Numbered from the stretch's first letter, positions 36,340-49,640 are shown. The stretch: 64,000 nucleotides of DNA from Prosapia bicincta (GCA_036971475.1 JBAIZL010000001.1:287351925-287415924), one strand, 5' to 3'. The notes: a model not told the origin generated them from the sequence alone. Program-made: numbers and translations.

Positions 36340-37600
36340 CAGCGGGCCAGTGACACAATAACCCTGAGATCATTTTATCTATCATTTGTAAGAATATAAC
36401 TTACCTATTGCAGTGAAATCTGGGGAGCTTCTACAGAAACGCATATTAAAAAACTTCAGGTAATTCAATCAACGACCTTAAGAATTTTCCTAGGCAGTCC
36501 TAAAACCAGTCCCGTTGCAGCAATGGGAATAGAACTATCAATAGAGCCCATAGATCTACTACTAGATGAAGAAACATGGAATAAACATCTAAAAATCCTC
36601 TCGCTAGACATAATACATCGACTACACTCTTTAAAAAGAACAACTATACAACAATCATACACTCTCAATATCAATTTACTCGCTGCTGAAATGCCTTCCG
36701 AGACTCTAAAACAAATTTAAGTTTTGCAGCCACGAGCCCGCATGGAAGCGAAATAAAATGATGCTAAACCTACCTAAACCTGCCTTCTCGCCCAACTAAA
36801 GAGATTCTCCAAGAAGGACTTCGGCAGGAGTCATTGGGAATGATTCAGAATCCTCGGACTCCATTTTAATCTACACCAATGGGTCAGTAGATCTAGTCCA
36901 ACATACGTCGCGAGCGGGCTACTATAACCACTTCACCAAAGAAGACTTTTATAAACCAGCAAATGTGGCCTCCAGTGTCGATGCAGAGTTGCTGCAGTGT
37001 CGATGCTGGCAGTAAATGCAGCCTTGTTTAACTGTCTTCAATTTCAGGCAGAGAAATTCTGTATTCTTAATGACTACAAGAGCGGTTTGCACATGATAGA
37101 TAAACAGGAACCAGGAAGAAACTCGTTGAGTTTAAAAGAAACAGGAACTTTACTCAACACTCTCAGCAAAGATGAGAGACAAATACAGTTCCAGTGGATC
37201 CCCTCAAACTGTGACATGGATGGCAATGAAAAAGCAGATAGAATCGCCAAGTGAGCAGCAAAAATGGGCCCGGTTTTCTTACCACAGTACTTTCTGTAGG
37301 TATGCCTGAGTGAGTGGGGAGGTATCAGTAAGAGGAAAATGAATCCACCGTTGAAGAGAAAAAAACCAAAGGTAGAAACCTCTATGCCATATAAAAATAA
37401 CCAAATGATCTAGGAATGTATAAAGGAGTTCCCAGGTCCACAGTCGCCTTTGCATCACGAGCAAGGATCAGAAATATTGTGACTGAAACCTACCTTTTCA
37501 AATTTAATTTAAGTGAATCTCCTCTCTGGCCCAACTGTAGAACAGAAGAGGACACCCTAGAGCATATCCTCCGACGATGATCCTCACCAATTCCATCAGT
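36340..37600 (+). pseudogene. Non-LTR retrotransposon (LINE) fragment: RT end, RNase H, tail
   Basis: Three consecutive pieces match the C-terminal half of a Jockey/R1/I-type ORF2. First, the end of the reverse transcriptase (DTITLRSFYLSFVRI-stop-LTYCSEIWGAS...HIKKLQVIQSTTLRIFLG, 36350-36719). Second, an RNase H domain (ILIYTNGSV near 36865, SSVDAELLQ near 36980, ILNDYKSGLH, WIPSNCDMDGNEKADRIAK ending 37252). Third, a C-terminal segment (RVAFASRARIRNIV...CRTEEDTLEHIL, 37445-37580). The first RNase H aspartate of the usual TDGS is Asn (TNGS), which would abolish catalysis. The catalytic Glu (AEL), the Asp of NDYKS and the last Asp (GNEKAD) remain. At least one stop and several frame breaks occur. 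It is 5'-truncated, as is typical for LINEs. Confidence 0.85.
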
Positions 37601-37972
37601 AGAAGCTTTGCCGTCTGGACTGGGAAGCCGGAATAACATAAGAGCAATATAACCAATAAACAGCTTTGGACCTTAACTGCAGCAATTTATTATGGACATC
37701 GGACCATCGGAGTCAAATGATCCTGGACGTCCGCAGCAAGAAGTAAGAAGTAGGTAACATATTATAGCTCCGGTGGAGACTAAGTCAACCTTTAGTGAAT
37801 ATGTGACAGATGAAACCAGTGACACTTGCGGCTGTGGTGAAATGTGCGGCAGTTGCGCCCAAGTTACCCCAAATATAGCTGCGTTTGGAAGACCCACATT
37901 ATTTCGTGTATTAAGTACGACTATAGTCTCTATGATTACCATCGCACTTACCCAGTCTATGGACTGACTCAT
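37601..37972 (+). other. Possible LINE tail or second transposon fragment
   Basis: Downstream of the LINE, a 64-codon frame (37773-37967) contains CGCGEMCGSC, a Cys-rich cluster that might be a decayed C.CGE.QT..H-type tail of a second Jockey-like copy. The rest of the peptide is not recognisable. Low certainty. Confidence 0.25.
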
Positions 37973-37979
37973 AGAAAAC

Positions 37980-39600
37980 CAGTTTCCTATTTAAGTAGTT
38001 TAAAATCTGGTATAAATGTCGTCATTTTTATATTTTTTTCCTTTTTAAATCATAGGATATTATATTAATTTCGTTTTTTTGTAATTTATTGCTATTAATT
38101 TTTATTGTTTTTTTTTGCTATGAACATACTATTTACAAATATTGTCATAACTTGTAGCGGCCATCAGCTTGAAGCTAGTCTAATGTTTGTAAGTAGATCA
38201 GGGTGCAAAGATACGCCCTTATGTCACCAGTTACTTCGTATTTCTTGATAATTTCATTAATTATCTTGGCCAGTTTCATATATGTGCAATTTCTCCTCTT
38301 CCTTCCAAGATTTAATTGTATCTTCATGTATGCTCAGGCTACACGTTCCGCTACAGAATTGAAACAACTAAGCAATTCTTAGATTCTAGGATTAGGTCTC
38401 CGAAGGGCGTTGTTCATTGGGCGCAAGTGTCACTGGGTACAACTGTCGCTATATCAATTTTTGGTACGTGACCTTGCAAAGGGTTGCTTTTGTACCCTTT
38501 CCCTCAAACCATCTAGTTGAGGTTTTTATGTTTTTGATTCAATCCTACCAAAGGTCATGCTTTCCGACCTAAAACAACAAAAAAGAAAAAGAAACAAAAA
38601 GAATTCTTGTCATTACCTTCATGCTGACGATATAATAGTGCTTACTGGTCTGAAGAAAGGGTGCTGACTACAAAAGAAAAACCGCAAAAGATCCCTGGTA
38701 GACCTCCTCTTTCATTCTGGATGAGAGTAGAAGGGAGCGGTCTACGCGAAAACGTCCACCTGTTTCCAGCATTAGAGATATATTATTTCTTTTTTTTAGT
38801 TGTAAGAATTCCTTCATTTGCCTTACCTTCTTCTTACATCCTCATCACTCTTCATAACACTGATGGAGAGTAGGTTTGTGTGCAGCAAATGAACTTGGCA
38901 CGTGATCAAGAGATCCCCATCGTCAATAAATAGATTTAGATCAAACCACTTGGAAAAACGGCTTTATATCCCTAGTTTAACTTTGGAAAAAATATGCATA
39001 AAGTCTGATCAAAAACTACAAATAAAGAAGAGTAAAAGACAAAAAACAGAGAAACGAAGAAATGCTTTACGAATAGAGATCCGGCATTAAATAGAATAAA
39101 CTATGTTCAATGTTCGATCGACTTTTACTTTATAGCATTACATTATACAGTGCAATAAAAAGACATATATCCACAAATACTATCAAAATGATGTTAGTTG
39201 TCCGATACGTGATGCATATTCAATAGTCATGCTATCGCCATCAGGACATGCTTAATACTAGTGAGGGACGAAATGCGCATCATTCTACTGGAATATATGA
39301 AAGGCATTGAACGATCATAAATAAATTTGTTACTGCATTAGTTCGTAAATTGTTAACCTTACTGATGTATGTAAAATTCATATATATGTCTAATGTTCAG
39401 TAGTTTCAAAGTAAAAAAACTTATAACTTAAATGAGTGTTATAATACGAGATTGTTGAGCAGCGGGACACCTTAAGAGATTGTTTTATCGAATTTTTACT
39501 TGAATAATTTAACAATTAAGAGAAAAAAGTCAGTTCTCGAAAAAAATGTGGAAACATCGTCTGCGGGAAGAACGGGCAAAATAGATTACGAATAAAGCAA
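37980..39600. other. Intergenic DNA, no gene seen
   Basis: Short frames only. A GACGAAATGCGCATC word at about 39272-39286 fits the GAAA, stem III and cleavage-site half of a hammerhead, but no CUGANGA box or stem II can be placed upstream. Confidence 0.4.
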
Positions 39601-39639
39601 ACGGGAAATAAGTGGTAAAAAATATGCCTTTTGAATATG

Positions 39640-40225
39640 TATGTAGATATTTGTATGCAGATATTTGTATACATTATTATGTTTGTAGGGAAAGTATGTG
39701 TTCGTGAATATGTGTATGCGTGTATATGTGAATGCGTGTGTGGCAATATGTGTGTGAGTGAATATGTTTGTGCGTAAATATGTGTATGCGTACGTGAATA
39801 TGTGTATGCGTACGTTTATATGTCCATAGGTGAATAATTGTATGAATTCATCTGTATATGCCTGAAGTTGTGTGTGCGTAAATATGTGTGTGCGTGAATA
39901 ACTGTGTGGATGAATATGGGTTTGGGTGAATATGTGTGTGTATGGATATGTGCGTAAGTGAATATGTGTAATGAATATTTATATGCGTAAATATCTGTGT
40001 GCGTGAAAATGTGTGTGCGTTAATATCAGCGTAATGAATATGTGTCTGCGTGAATAACTGTGTGTATGACTATGTGTCTGCATGGATTAATATGTGTATG
40101 AATGTATCTGTATATGGGTAAGTACGGATTTGCGAGAATATGTGTGTGCATAAATATGTACGAGAGTGAATATGTATACGTATTAATATGTATATGCATG
40201 ATTATATGTGTGAGTGTGCGTGAAA
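39640..40225. repeat. Degenerate GTGAATATGTGTGTGC minisatellite
   Basis: About 590 bases consist of loosely repeated 15-20-bp units built on GTGAATATGTGTGTGCGT, with variants AAATATGTGT, GTATGCGTACG and GAATAACTGTGTG. Spacing varies and adjacent copies differ, so it is an old array. It has no long frame on either strand. Confidence 0.85.
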
Positions 40226-40639
40226 AATCATCTGTGTAAGAGCTTTAGTCCCACAGGTGTCTTGCGAGTGTGCACCTTCATTGATGCCTATTTGTGTGTA
40301 CAAAGTTCATGGGATGGATCACAAATTGAAATTTAATGAAGATACGAATCTAAATAGCAACAATTATCTCTTTCGTAACATACATAATCTATATGTATTA
40401 TAATCACAATAAATAAATGCAATTTTAAGACAAATGTACTGCCTGAAGTTGCAACACAATTTGGTAGAAATGTAATTAACGACCGAAAAGAAAAACTCAA
40501 AAAATTTTTCTCTGGCAAAGTAAATAATATTAATAAGGTGACACCTTAGGCCTAAAAGGTAGGTGGTAGTAAAAACCGTTCCTATACGAAAGCAAATAAA
40601 TATCATCGGAGTTAATTTTTAATTGACGAGGCTCTGTAA

Positions 40640-40990
40640 TATTTACCCGGCTATTCAATGCTATTCGCATTGTTTGAAATTACACAAAGCTTAAAAATAC
40701 AAGCTCTAGATTAAGCGCAGTTTTGGGGGAGCTGTATCGAGCCGGCCTCGATGATACGCGCTAAATGACGCTTTTGTGTAAATTTAACATCTGCTTTAAC
40801 AACTGTCTGTCTGTCTGTCGCTCATATATCACAGCACTCAAGTTCTTTATCACTCCTGCATGAAAATAAACGCAATATAACACTGCGAATTGCGATTAAT
40901 TATTCAATTTGTTACGTAATCTATGTTTATGTTGCATGTTACGGCTGTTGTTTCGTGTACAGGTTAATATGGCTGTTTGAGAGGGAGGGG
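40640..40990. promoter_or_regulatory. Candidate conserved non-coding block (speculative)
   Basis: Balanced-composition DNA without open frames, holding homeodomain-type words (GATTAATTATTC near 40894), paired GCGC-containing words and a (CTGT)4 run at about 40802. It stands out from the AT-rich flanks by its complexity. Regulatory function is a guess. Confidence 0.2.
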
Positions 40991-40999
40991 GGTAATCAA

Positions 41000-42700
41000 A
41001 CAAAACAATTTGGAGAATATTAGTACAATTGTTATAAGAAATCTTTTTAACAAATGCGAAGATTCAGAATACGCCTCCGAAACCCTTCCTTCTAAAGTAG
41101 AGACTCCGTACAGTAGGTCAATAACTCTTTACACGCCAATTTAAAATAGGTAGGAATTTTACTAGCAGGCACAATATGTAAGAATAAAAATTATTCAGAA
41201 CTAGGAAAGCCATTTATCTTTACATATTCGAATGTAAAAAAGTAGTGAAATTGAAAAAAACCTAAATTAAAATAAAATTTCTTTCGCATCTTAAAACTTT
41301 GTGTAAAATAGTTAAAACAAGAAAAAGAGGCCATGAATATTATTAACAAAATAGTTTTTACATGTTCGAAAAGTTATATAATTATTCAAGGAAACAATTA
41401 TACTTACTAAATATTTAATATTATAGTAAATATTTACTAAAATATACGTAGGCATATATGTATTGATATGTATACCAAAATATGATGACAAACCTTTTTT
41501 TTTAAATATTTTAATCATAATTTCTTAATAAAAAAAATGTGGCGATAGCAGCCTTGCGATACAACATTGTTCCACACGCGAACAGACGGTAGTTGTATTC
41601 TGGTTTATTTTTGGTTGTTACGTTTTGTATTTTCCGTTATCCTAGATCATTTAAATGCCTCGTGAGTTTTTTTTTGTACTTTTTATTCAAAAAATTGTAT
41701 TGGATTTGAAGTGTTTGCAAAATGTGTATTGCATTAGAAGTGTATGCAATACAAAAAGTGTGTTTCCAATTGTTTACTGTGTATTGGAAAGTGTATGTTT
41801 CTTAAAAATTGTTGTTGAGTGTTGTGGTATGTATGTTTCCCTAAGCCGTCGAACATTGACACCCCTGAAATCTTCTCGAACATTCGTGTAGCTTCACGAA
41901 CACAGATGATTAGATTGTTATTATAGGGAACACAATACAACATAAAGTATTGTTTGTAACCGAGTTGCAGTATAACTTATTCTATACTTTGGTTTTGTAC
42001 ACCCCTATCCTCTAGAACGAGGGAAATTTCAATTAACGTGTCTTATTTGCTTAACTGACGTCTTGATTAAGTATTGAATCGCTTATTTAAAAAGGTTTTC
42101 AATTTGCAATGAGCGGGTGAACTGGAAAAGTTTTTGGAGTAGTAAATCTCGACTCGAGCAAACACAGGGTCGTTTCTTATCTGGTCGTCTGTCGTTTCTA
42201 ACGTTCCCAGTAGGTAGCACTTTAATTATTTTGATAGCGTAACTAACCTAAAAGAAGATAAGTTCTAATAAATTGCCAGGTGTGCCAACTAAGAAAATGT
42301 CCCGGTTTCTAGCGTCTGGATTTATTTGCTTCTTACACATTAGTTAACTTTGTTCACAAGGGATGTATAAAATAAGATACTTGATAAATGATCTATTAAA
42401 TCGAGCAGTTTTATAACCGGAATGGGATACAATTTATTTGACTATCAACTATAAAAGTGAGGTAGTTTAGACATTAATTAGGCCTATGCTACAAAATAGT
42501 TGAATAGTTGAACTCGGGAGTCAAATCTAATTTTCTGTTTCTCCCTCTATTATTTTCTTCGCTTTACTGTCTTGCTTTTTTCATTGATTTTGTAGGTTTC
42601 GGACGAACCAATAATTCGTTAAATTTTTTAAAATCCAGTTTTCAATAATTTCATATAAAACGTTACATTTCAAGTTTGTTTGGCTTGTAATACGGCCACC
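41000..42700. other. Intergenic DNA, no gene seen
   Basis: Overlapping opposite frames at 41655-41943 have Cys- and Val-rich peptides with no domain. A GTGT-rich T-strand underlies them. No feature called. Confidence 0.4.
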
Positions 42701-42713
42701 TTTTATAAAACTG

Positions 42714-42960
42714 TAACGGGCCCACCCGAGATTTCAGTATTACAAATCTTTGACGTCTGAGCGGGCTCAAGCGCTACATTGTTTTGGAGCCTTCTAGGAC
42801 GAGGCATTACTAGGAACCGCAAGTAGATATAAAGCAGTGCAGTAGTAGTGACAATCAGTGACAGTGCTTCTTAGGCGTAAGTAGACTATTAGCGGGATCA
42901 GTGTTTACTGTTAGACCTAAATAAAACAGTGTTTGGGCGCTGTGTTTTATAAATGTTAGG
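42714..42960 (+). mobile_element. LTR-like segment (speculative)
   Basis: It begins TGTAACGGGCCCACC, a typical LTR start. A TATA-like word (GATATAAAGC) lies about 120 bp on, and a polyadenylation-like AATAAAACAG another 90 bp on. No matching 3' end, second LTR, primer-binding site or coding region is visible, so a solo or truncated LTR is only a possibility. Confidence 0.25.
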
Positions 42961-42964
42961 TGTA

Positions 42965-45900
42965 TATGTAATGGTAGTTATAAAAATGGGTAAATTAATA
43001 AATGATTATATATTGAAAAATTACCTTTCACTATATTAAACCCTGTTCAATAACAATAGACCTACCGTTTTACTTCGACTTTCCTGGGTATTACAGCAAT
43101 TTTATTAAAATGAATAAGGTATTTGAAATCGGAGTAATGTCGCAGTTATTAGTTTATGGTTGTCTCCATTGAAGAAGATGCCCTCCTAGGTAAGGTTTCC
43201 AATAGAAACACCACAGTATAATTTAGGATACGTTTTATCGATCCGCCAACTACGATTTTGTTTTAGTAGACAAAAGACGTCTGTAGTTTTCATTCAATGT
43301 GAATTAGTTTCTTTTTTTTATTCAGGAATAAGACAAATAGCTGGTTACTCTGCCCTACCAGTCTGCTTGACTATCAATGTCAGTTTATATTTACACTGAT
43401 AAGCGTACATTGTAATTAGTATACCAGTGGATATACGATCAGTATACAAGAGAATTATTGAAGTTGTATAAGACAAATTTTCTATATATTTTTCGGTTAC
43501 TAAGTCACTATAACCACAGGGTATAGTTATCATGAAATAACAAACCAAATTTCCATAACAATGGTCTAGGACTTACCTAAGTGTTTGATGCGCCCCAACA
43601 AACCTGTATCAGCACCAAACAGAGTCAGCCTCGACCGTCAACATTTTGCCAGTCAATAGAATTTATCAAGTAATAACTTTTGCACTATAATAATGAAAAT
43701 GTAAGTGAGTCATATAATATAATTGAAGGAACTATAACCATATAAACGCTATAGGTGAGTCAGCTATAGGCCCGTTGTATGCAATAGTTTTGTTATTATA
43801 TTCGACTGTAAAAATACTTTCTTACTACTTAAAATAGTTCGGATTTTATATGTTTAACTAAAGACACATTTTTAATATCCGAAACAGGTTGAATGCTGGA
43901 AGGAATGCTGGGTTTCAGTTTTCATTAGGTTAACCTACACAACTTAGTAAAATATTTCTGCTTTGATTGTTATTTTTTGCATTAGGGCTTTGAGTTAAAT
44001 TTTATTTGTAACTATTCCAACAGAATTATTTATTGTTAGTATTTCTTATTTCTTTTCTAGTTAAAATAGTTTCCTCAACTCATTGAATATGAACATATTT
44101 TGTTTTTATGAGCATACTAAGTGGTCATGGGAAGGGAGAGCAGAGCCCAAATTTGAAGTAGGGGTTCTTGATGCAGGCCTACAGGGTCACACAGAATGGT
44201 TGTTGGACGTGTTTACGTTTGAATCCCTTCTGGGTAGATTCACTACTAGAAAATCCAGCAAAAAATACGCCTAACATTTAAAGTATAACTTACGTCTAGT
44301 AATGTGCCTAATGAGTCTTATCCATTACAATGGGGCATTCAGTACCATTCACTTTCTGTTTGGAGAGTTACTGTCGCTCGTTAGCAGTAGGCTGGTTGCT
44401 ATTTGTTTAGATTTGCATAGATCTTGTTAGGGAAATATATTTCCCCTGCTCAAGCTGATTGGCAACACTGATAGGACTCAATGACAGCGAATATCTTAAT
44501 TGTAATTGAAGAGATGAATGAATATTATTGTTTGTTCTAACATGATGTTCCGAATTTAAATATGAATAAAATGGTCAAGCATCTTCTGTAGCAATACATA
44601 GTTTACGATTTAGAGGTTTAGGAGGCTACTTTGAACATCATTAGTGGAGTTCTAGAGCCGAGGTACTCATTGGGGCGCTCCAAAACTGCCACCTTAATGG
44701 TAGATTTACACTGTTTAACAAATTTTATAGCAAACCAACATTCTTCATTCAATGGGCAACTAGTTTTTAAAACATATTTTTAAACAAAATTATATAAGAA
44801 ATATTTTAAAAAATAATTTTCATGAGTGCTATGATGTGAATGCCTTTGATAGATACCTAAATCTCAAACAAATTGGTATTTTAAAAATATAACTCACTGT
44901 TAATTTTACGTTATCATACGTTTTATAAACGTAAACACGTTTATGTGATACCATTTTTATTACTTCAAGAGGCATTAAAACATTATCTAGTTTTGATGAA
45001 AGTATAAAACTGTTTATGTTTTGTATGCATAACCCAGGTGAAACCAAAAAACCTATGATAAACTGTGCCTAAATGTCAAACTGAACCGAATAGTTTTAAT
45101 TTAACAATAAAATATATAAACAAACAGACGGATTAGGAATGTAACTAGTTCTCTCTAGAAGTAATATCAGAAATTCTTTCCAAAGCTGAAGAAAAATCAC
45201 ACAAAGCATAGAATTAACCATGAAGGATGAAATAAACAATAAAGTAAACTTCTTAACGCTGGATACTTAATTTGTAGAGAGGCTACACAAACCATAAACT
45301 CAAGACCAAACTACTCCAGCCATCCCACCAAACATAAAATTACTGCTTACTACATCCTATCATTTATATCTCCTCGGACATCCGATATTCTCGTGCTAAA
45401 CCCGTCGATAGAGCTGTCGTTCCATATTCATTATAATTATGAAGATCAGGAGTTATGACGGTATTTTCGCGAGACCAGCATAGACTATAGATACCGGATT
45501 AGTTTTGATTATGAATAATAAAAAACAAATTTAAAACATGGTGGTTTTTATAAACCTTTTTAAAGGAGCTGAGGGAGGAGAAGATTCTTAAGATATTTTC
45601 TAAATTAAAATATCATTGGTTTTTACTATTTATAAATAATTTTCCCGTTCTCTGCATTAGTTATTAGTTCTCTTCTCTCGTTCACTTGATTCACTCTTTC
45701 TATTTCTTTGTTTATATGTTCCTTTTATTTTTCATGCCATCTGATCTATTCATAACCGATTCTTACATAATCTTTGTCAACAGACACAATATAATTCACA
45801 ATATAATTAATTATATAATTAACCATTCAATTTGATTTCTGGTGTAATTTAATGTGAAGAGAAATTACTTGGTTAATAATAATTTGTGATTATTTCGGTA

Positions 45901-47660
45901 CATAACTAGTAACTGTAATAGGTAGGTAGTTTTATTTTAAACACAAACCACCATTTTTTGTTAAAAAAATTAAAGCGTAAAGAAAAGAATAATTATTTAT
46001 CAATTATTAGTCGCTCCGTCATTAATTTGTGAATGCAAAGTAATTTTCAAATTTTTAGTTGTAACTTACGTTATTAATTAATATCTGCTTCAAGCTTTGA
46101 TTTACATCAGTCGCAAAAGTTATTGAAAATAAATGCGTAATGCCAATTTAAATCAATGACACATACCCTTTAAATGAAGACGAAAACAGCTGTTATATGA
46201 GTCATAAGTTAGTCATTGAAAATATATGCCTAACTAGAGGCTTGTAGAGGCAGATTCCCCGATTCATGTTGAAAGAAATTTTAAACGTTTAAATAGTAAT
46301 TTGATTTTTAAATACAAATTAAATTCAATATAATTCAAGTTTTTCATAACAAAATTTCCTTTTAAACTATATTTTTTTGTGAAACCGTTTTAAATTTGAT
46401 CTTTTGACCAACCGTATTTTCAATATGTATAATTAATTCATCTTTAGATTTTACCAGACTTAGTCAAAATAAAGTTGACCATGTGTAAAAACAGGTTTGG
46501 TCAGTTGAAGCCATGCCTTAAAAATGTTTGGCCCTGTGCCTTATTTACAGTTATTGAAAATGCAAGTTTAAAATGGAATTGGTTTCTTTTCATTTGAAAT
46601 GGCATGTTAGGATCTGTTGATATTCATTTAATTTTTGGTAAAAATATGTTGTTTCTTTTATCAGAAACAGTGATTATTTCTAACTTAATACACTTGTCAA
46701 ACATATGTAGTACGCTAAGACGTACTCCATTAACTAAACGTGATCTTAAGTTCATATTTCTAACTAAACGCTAATACTGTTACAATAATTGTACTCAGCT
46801 GTGTTTCATATAATATTTGTACAGCTGTTCTTCAGCTTTACTCAGTTGAAATATTTGAAAATCATACTGTTTTTCATTGCAATGTATTTTTATGGTGTTT
46901 TTGGGTGTTTTAAGTTCCTCAAAACCCTATAAAGGTTGTAAATTGAAAAAATTGTATATTTTTCCCCGCTCCTTCGTGTCAATACCTTTAATTTGAGCCT
47001 TTCCCAGCTCTGTACGACCTTCTAAGCCCCCACAATTTTTCTCTCACAATTCGGCTTACGAAACTATATAACGTATATGGATTGCAATTTTAAATTATTA
47101 CATATTACCTTTAAATGAAGACCAAAACAGGTGATACTTGAGCCATATGTTAGGTGAATTGTGAATTACAACTGCTTTTAGAATCTTGAGTTTCCTAATT
47201 CTAATCTGTCCTTAATAAAATTACATAAGTGTTGTAGGATTTATCTCTTTGGAACATGTTTTGTAATAGTTTTGTTCATTCAAATTGGTCAGGATCTTGC
47301 ATTAGCATTTTTATAGACGAACAAAAGCAATAAGTTTTAGAACTGGCCGCTACAACACTTCGGTTACTAAAATATGTACTTTCTTGTTATGGTTAGATAT
47401 TTAATAATGGTAAACTTCAAAAACCTTTGTTTCGTCCAGGTAATGCAGCCAGCCAGTGTTTACAAATAGAAAGTTAAATACTTTCTAAAAATACGCAAAA
47501 AACTTTCAAACTGGTTACCAGCATTTTATAAAATGCAGACTCGTTCAGCAATAATGCGTTTCTATACAGAGGTTAGGCTTTACTTCGAGTAACTTTTAGA
47601 AAATAAATGAAAATAAACTTTTAATTGAAACGTTTATAATTCGTCCGCGCTGGTTTTTGT
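42965..47660. other. Intergenic DNA, no gene seen
   Basis: Frames up to 72 codons without motifs (for example 44083-44274 and 44829-45047). No tandem repeats, foldbacks or RNA genes recognised in nearly 5 kb, the quietest part of the window. Confidence 0.45.
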
Positions 47661-47664
47661 TGAT

Positions 47665-47700
47665 CTGACGATGCTGCTTCAGCGGAAAAGTTTGCCAGGT
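47665..47700 (+). other. Possible hammerhead-like relic
   Basis: CTGACGA (a legal CUGANGA box), then the same extra U seen in the other families, a 4-bp stem GCTG-CTT-CAGC, one extra G and GAAAAG. Stem III is poor and I find no stem I. The order of parts is right, but the ends do not close. Confidence 0.3.
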
Positions 47701-48042
47701 CGAGAAATGTTTTTGCAGTACGACCAACACTTTAGCTTATTTATTTCTATTACTTGGCAACGCCTCAGGGATGAAATATTCCAACACTGGATAAGTTAGA
47801 AATTTTTAACTTTTTAAAGTTTTTAAGGGTTATTTCTGTATGCATATTGTTAGACAATTTCTCGACTTTTATTTCAGTATAAATAACGACTGTATAGTGC
47901 CACATTAAATATAAATGTCGCAACATACCGTTATTAGTATCTTTTTTTCGAGTGTTCACATGTTTTGTAACGTTTTTCTACATATTTTCGCGACATTTTC
48001 CAAAGAGTTGTGTGATTTAAAAAGGTTGTTTAATTGAGTGAT

Positions 48043-48584
48043 GGTTGAGTTGTTCAAGTAGCTTGGTAGCATCAGCGGGTGGTTGGGAAGGGCAGTAGAG
48101 TTGTGAGTCGGTTGAGTTGTTCAAGTAGCTGGGTAGCAAGGTAGTGAATGACATTTCATGGAAATTTCTGCAGGTGTTTGGGAAGGGCAGTAAAGTTGTG
48201 AGTCGGTTGAGTTGTTCAGGTAGCTGGGTAGCAAGGTAGTGAATGACTTTTCATGGAAATTTCTGCAGGTGTTTGGGAAGGGCAGTAAAGTTGTGAGTCG
48301 GTTGAGTTGTTCAAGTAGCTGGGTAGCATGGTAGTGATTGACTTTTCATGGAATTTTCTGCAGGTGTTTGGGAAGGGCAGTAAAGTTGTGAGTCGGTTGA
48401 GTTGTTCAAGTAGCTGGGTAGCATGGTAGTGATTGACTTTTCATGGAATTTTCTGCAGGTGTTTGGGAAGGGCAGTAAAGTTGTGAGTCGGTTGAGTTGT
48501 TCAAGTAGCTGGGTAGCATGGTAGTGATTGACTTTTCATGGAATTTTCTGCAGGTGTTTGGGAAGGGCAGTAAAGTTGTGAGTA
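48043..48584. repeat. 95-bp tandem array, five full units plus one short unit
   Basis: Units start with GGTTGAGTTGTTCA at 48043 (67-bp shortened unit), 48110, 48205, 48300, 48395 and 48490. The last five are 95 bp each. The final three are nearly identical (GATTGACTTTTCATGGAATT), while the second and third share AATGAC and GGAAATTT variants. This gradient suggests growth from the right-hand end. The boundaries are sharp, there are no spacers, and no frame crosses the array. Confidence 0.95.
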
Positions 48585-48589
48585 AGATA

Positions 48590-49290
48590 TTATAAGTAAT
48601 TATTGCGTATCTGAGTTAATCCTATTGAACTTACTTTCTGACGAGTTTCGAAATAATAATTACATTGATGCAGTCTACACACTTCTGCCTGGGATCGCTC
48701 AAGGCTGCTGGACCTATGATTATAAGGGAGGAGCGGAGGTTAGGGTAAGCTGGTTGTTTACTATTTAATGGAATAAGGTGTTAGATTCGAAAGGTGTGAG
48801 TTCGTTTAAGATAGGTGTTTTGTGTCGAGTGATGTTTGAATATTTCCAATATTTTTGTAGTGCTTAGTTTTGTTTACCATGCTTTATTATGTGGAGAATA
48901 TTTAAAATAGTATAGATGTTTGAGTATGTGTGTTGGGTAGCTGGATTTTGGATTTATGTTTTTTATGTCATTGATGGGTTCTTTCAATTTTGTGTTAAAT
49001 GACCAGTTTTGCCAATGTAGAAGCTGGAGCAGTCGTTGCATGTTATTTTGTATGGAGCAGATAGATTATATTTGTCTGTTTGTAGTGGATAGTTTTGCAC
49101 GTTTTGTCTTAAAGTGTTCATTCTTTTGTATGATTTTGGTAATGGAATTTTCTGATTGTGGAGGGAAGAAGGGTATATTTCCTAACTTGAAGTAAACCTC
49201 CCTTCAATCGCAGTGAAAAAACATTGGAATACCTCTCTTTTGGTAAAGAATTCGTGTGTCACGATGACAGAGGAGCACATAATAATTGTT
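48590..49290. other. Intergenic DNA, no gene seen
   Basis: A 79-codon Phe- and Cys-rich frame (48956-49195) follows T-rich composition and has no family features. Confidence 0.4.
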
Positions 49291-49299
49291 TGACACGTA

Positions 49300-49640
49300 A
49301 CGCCATTGTTTTGTGTCAACATGCAATTCACAATTCCACTTGATGCAACTCCATTATTATTATTATACGCAACCTAATTATTTGAATTGCATTGGCAGTG
49401 GTTGTATTAATTTGACTCCACCGGGTATAACAAGTTTGCGAGCAGGGCCTACTGTAATTATAAAGCTACATCTCATTACCGACTTGATGAATATCTAATA
49501 TCACAGCGAATTTAACTAATTATATAATAAAATAGCGCTTGGATTTAAATTTCATTTCGATAAAGGTAATTAAATTTAATTCCAACTATCGAAATTCAAC
49601 TGGCAGCGTGATTAGTCATGACACAAATGTCACGTAAACT
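49300..49640. promoter_or_regulatory. Candidate non-coding regulatory block (speculative)
   Basis: Dense TAATTA and AATTAAAT words together with balanced-composition segments and paired ATTTCGATA and ATCGAAAT words (about 49553 and 49588). It resembles homeodomain-site-rich enhancers, but AT richness alone produces such words. No conservation data are available. Confidence 0.2.

Noticed and set aside
39240..39300. GACGAAATGCGCATC as a hammerhead
   Set aside because: Only the 3' half fits. Upstream CATCAGGACATG gives neither a CUGANGA box nor a stem II.
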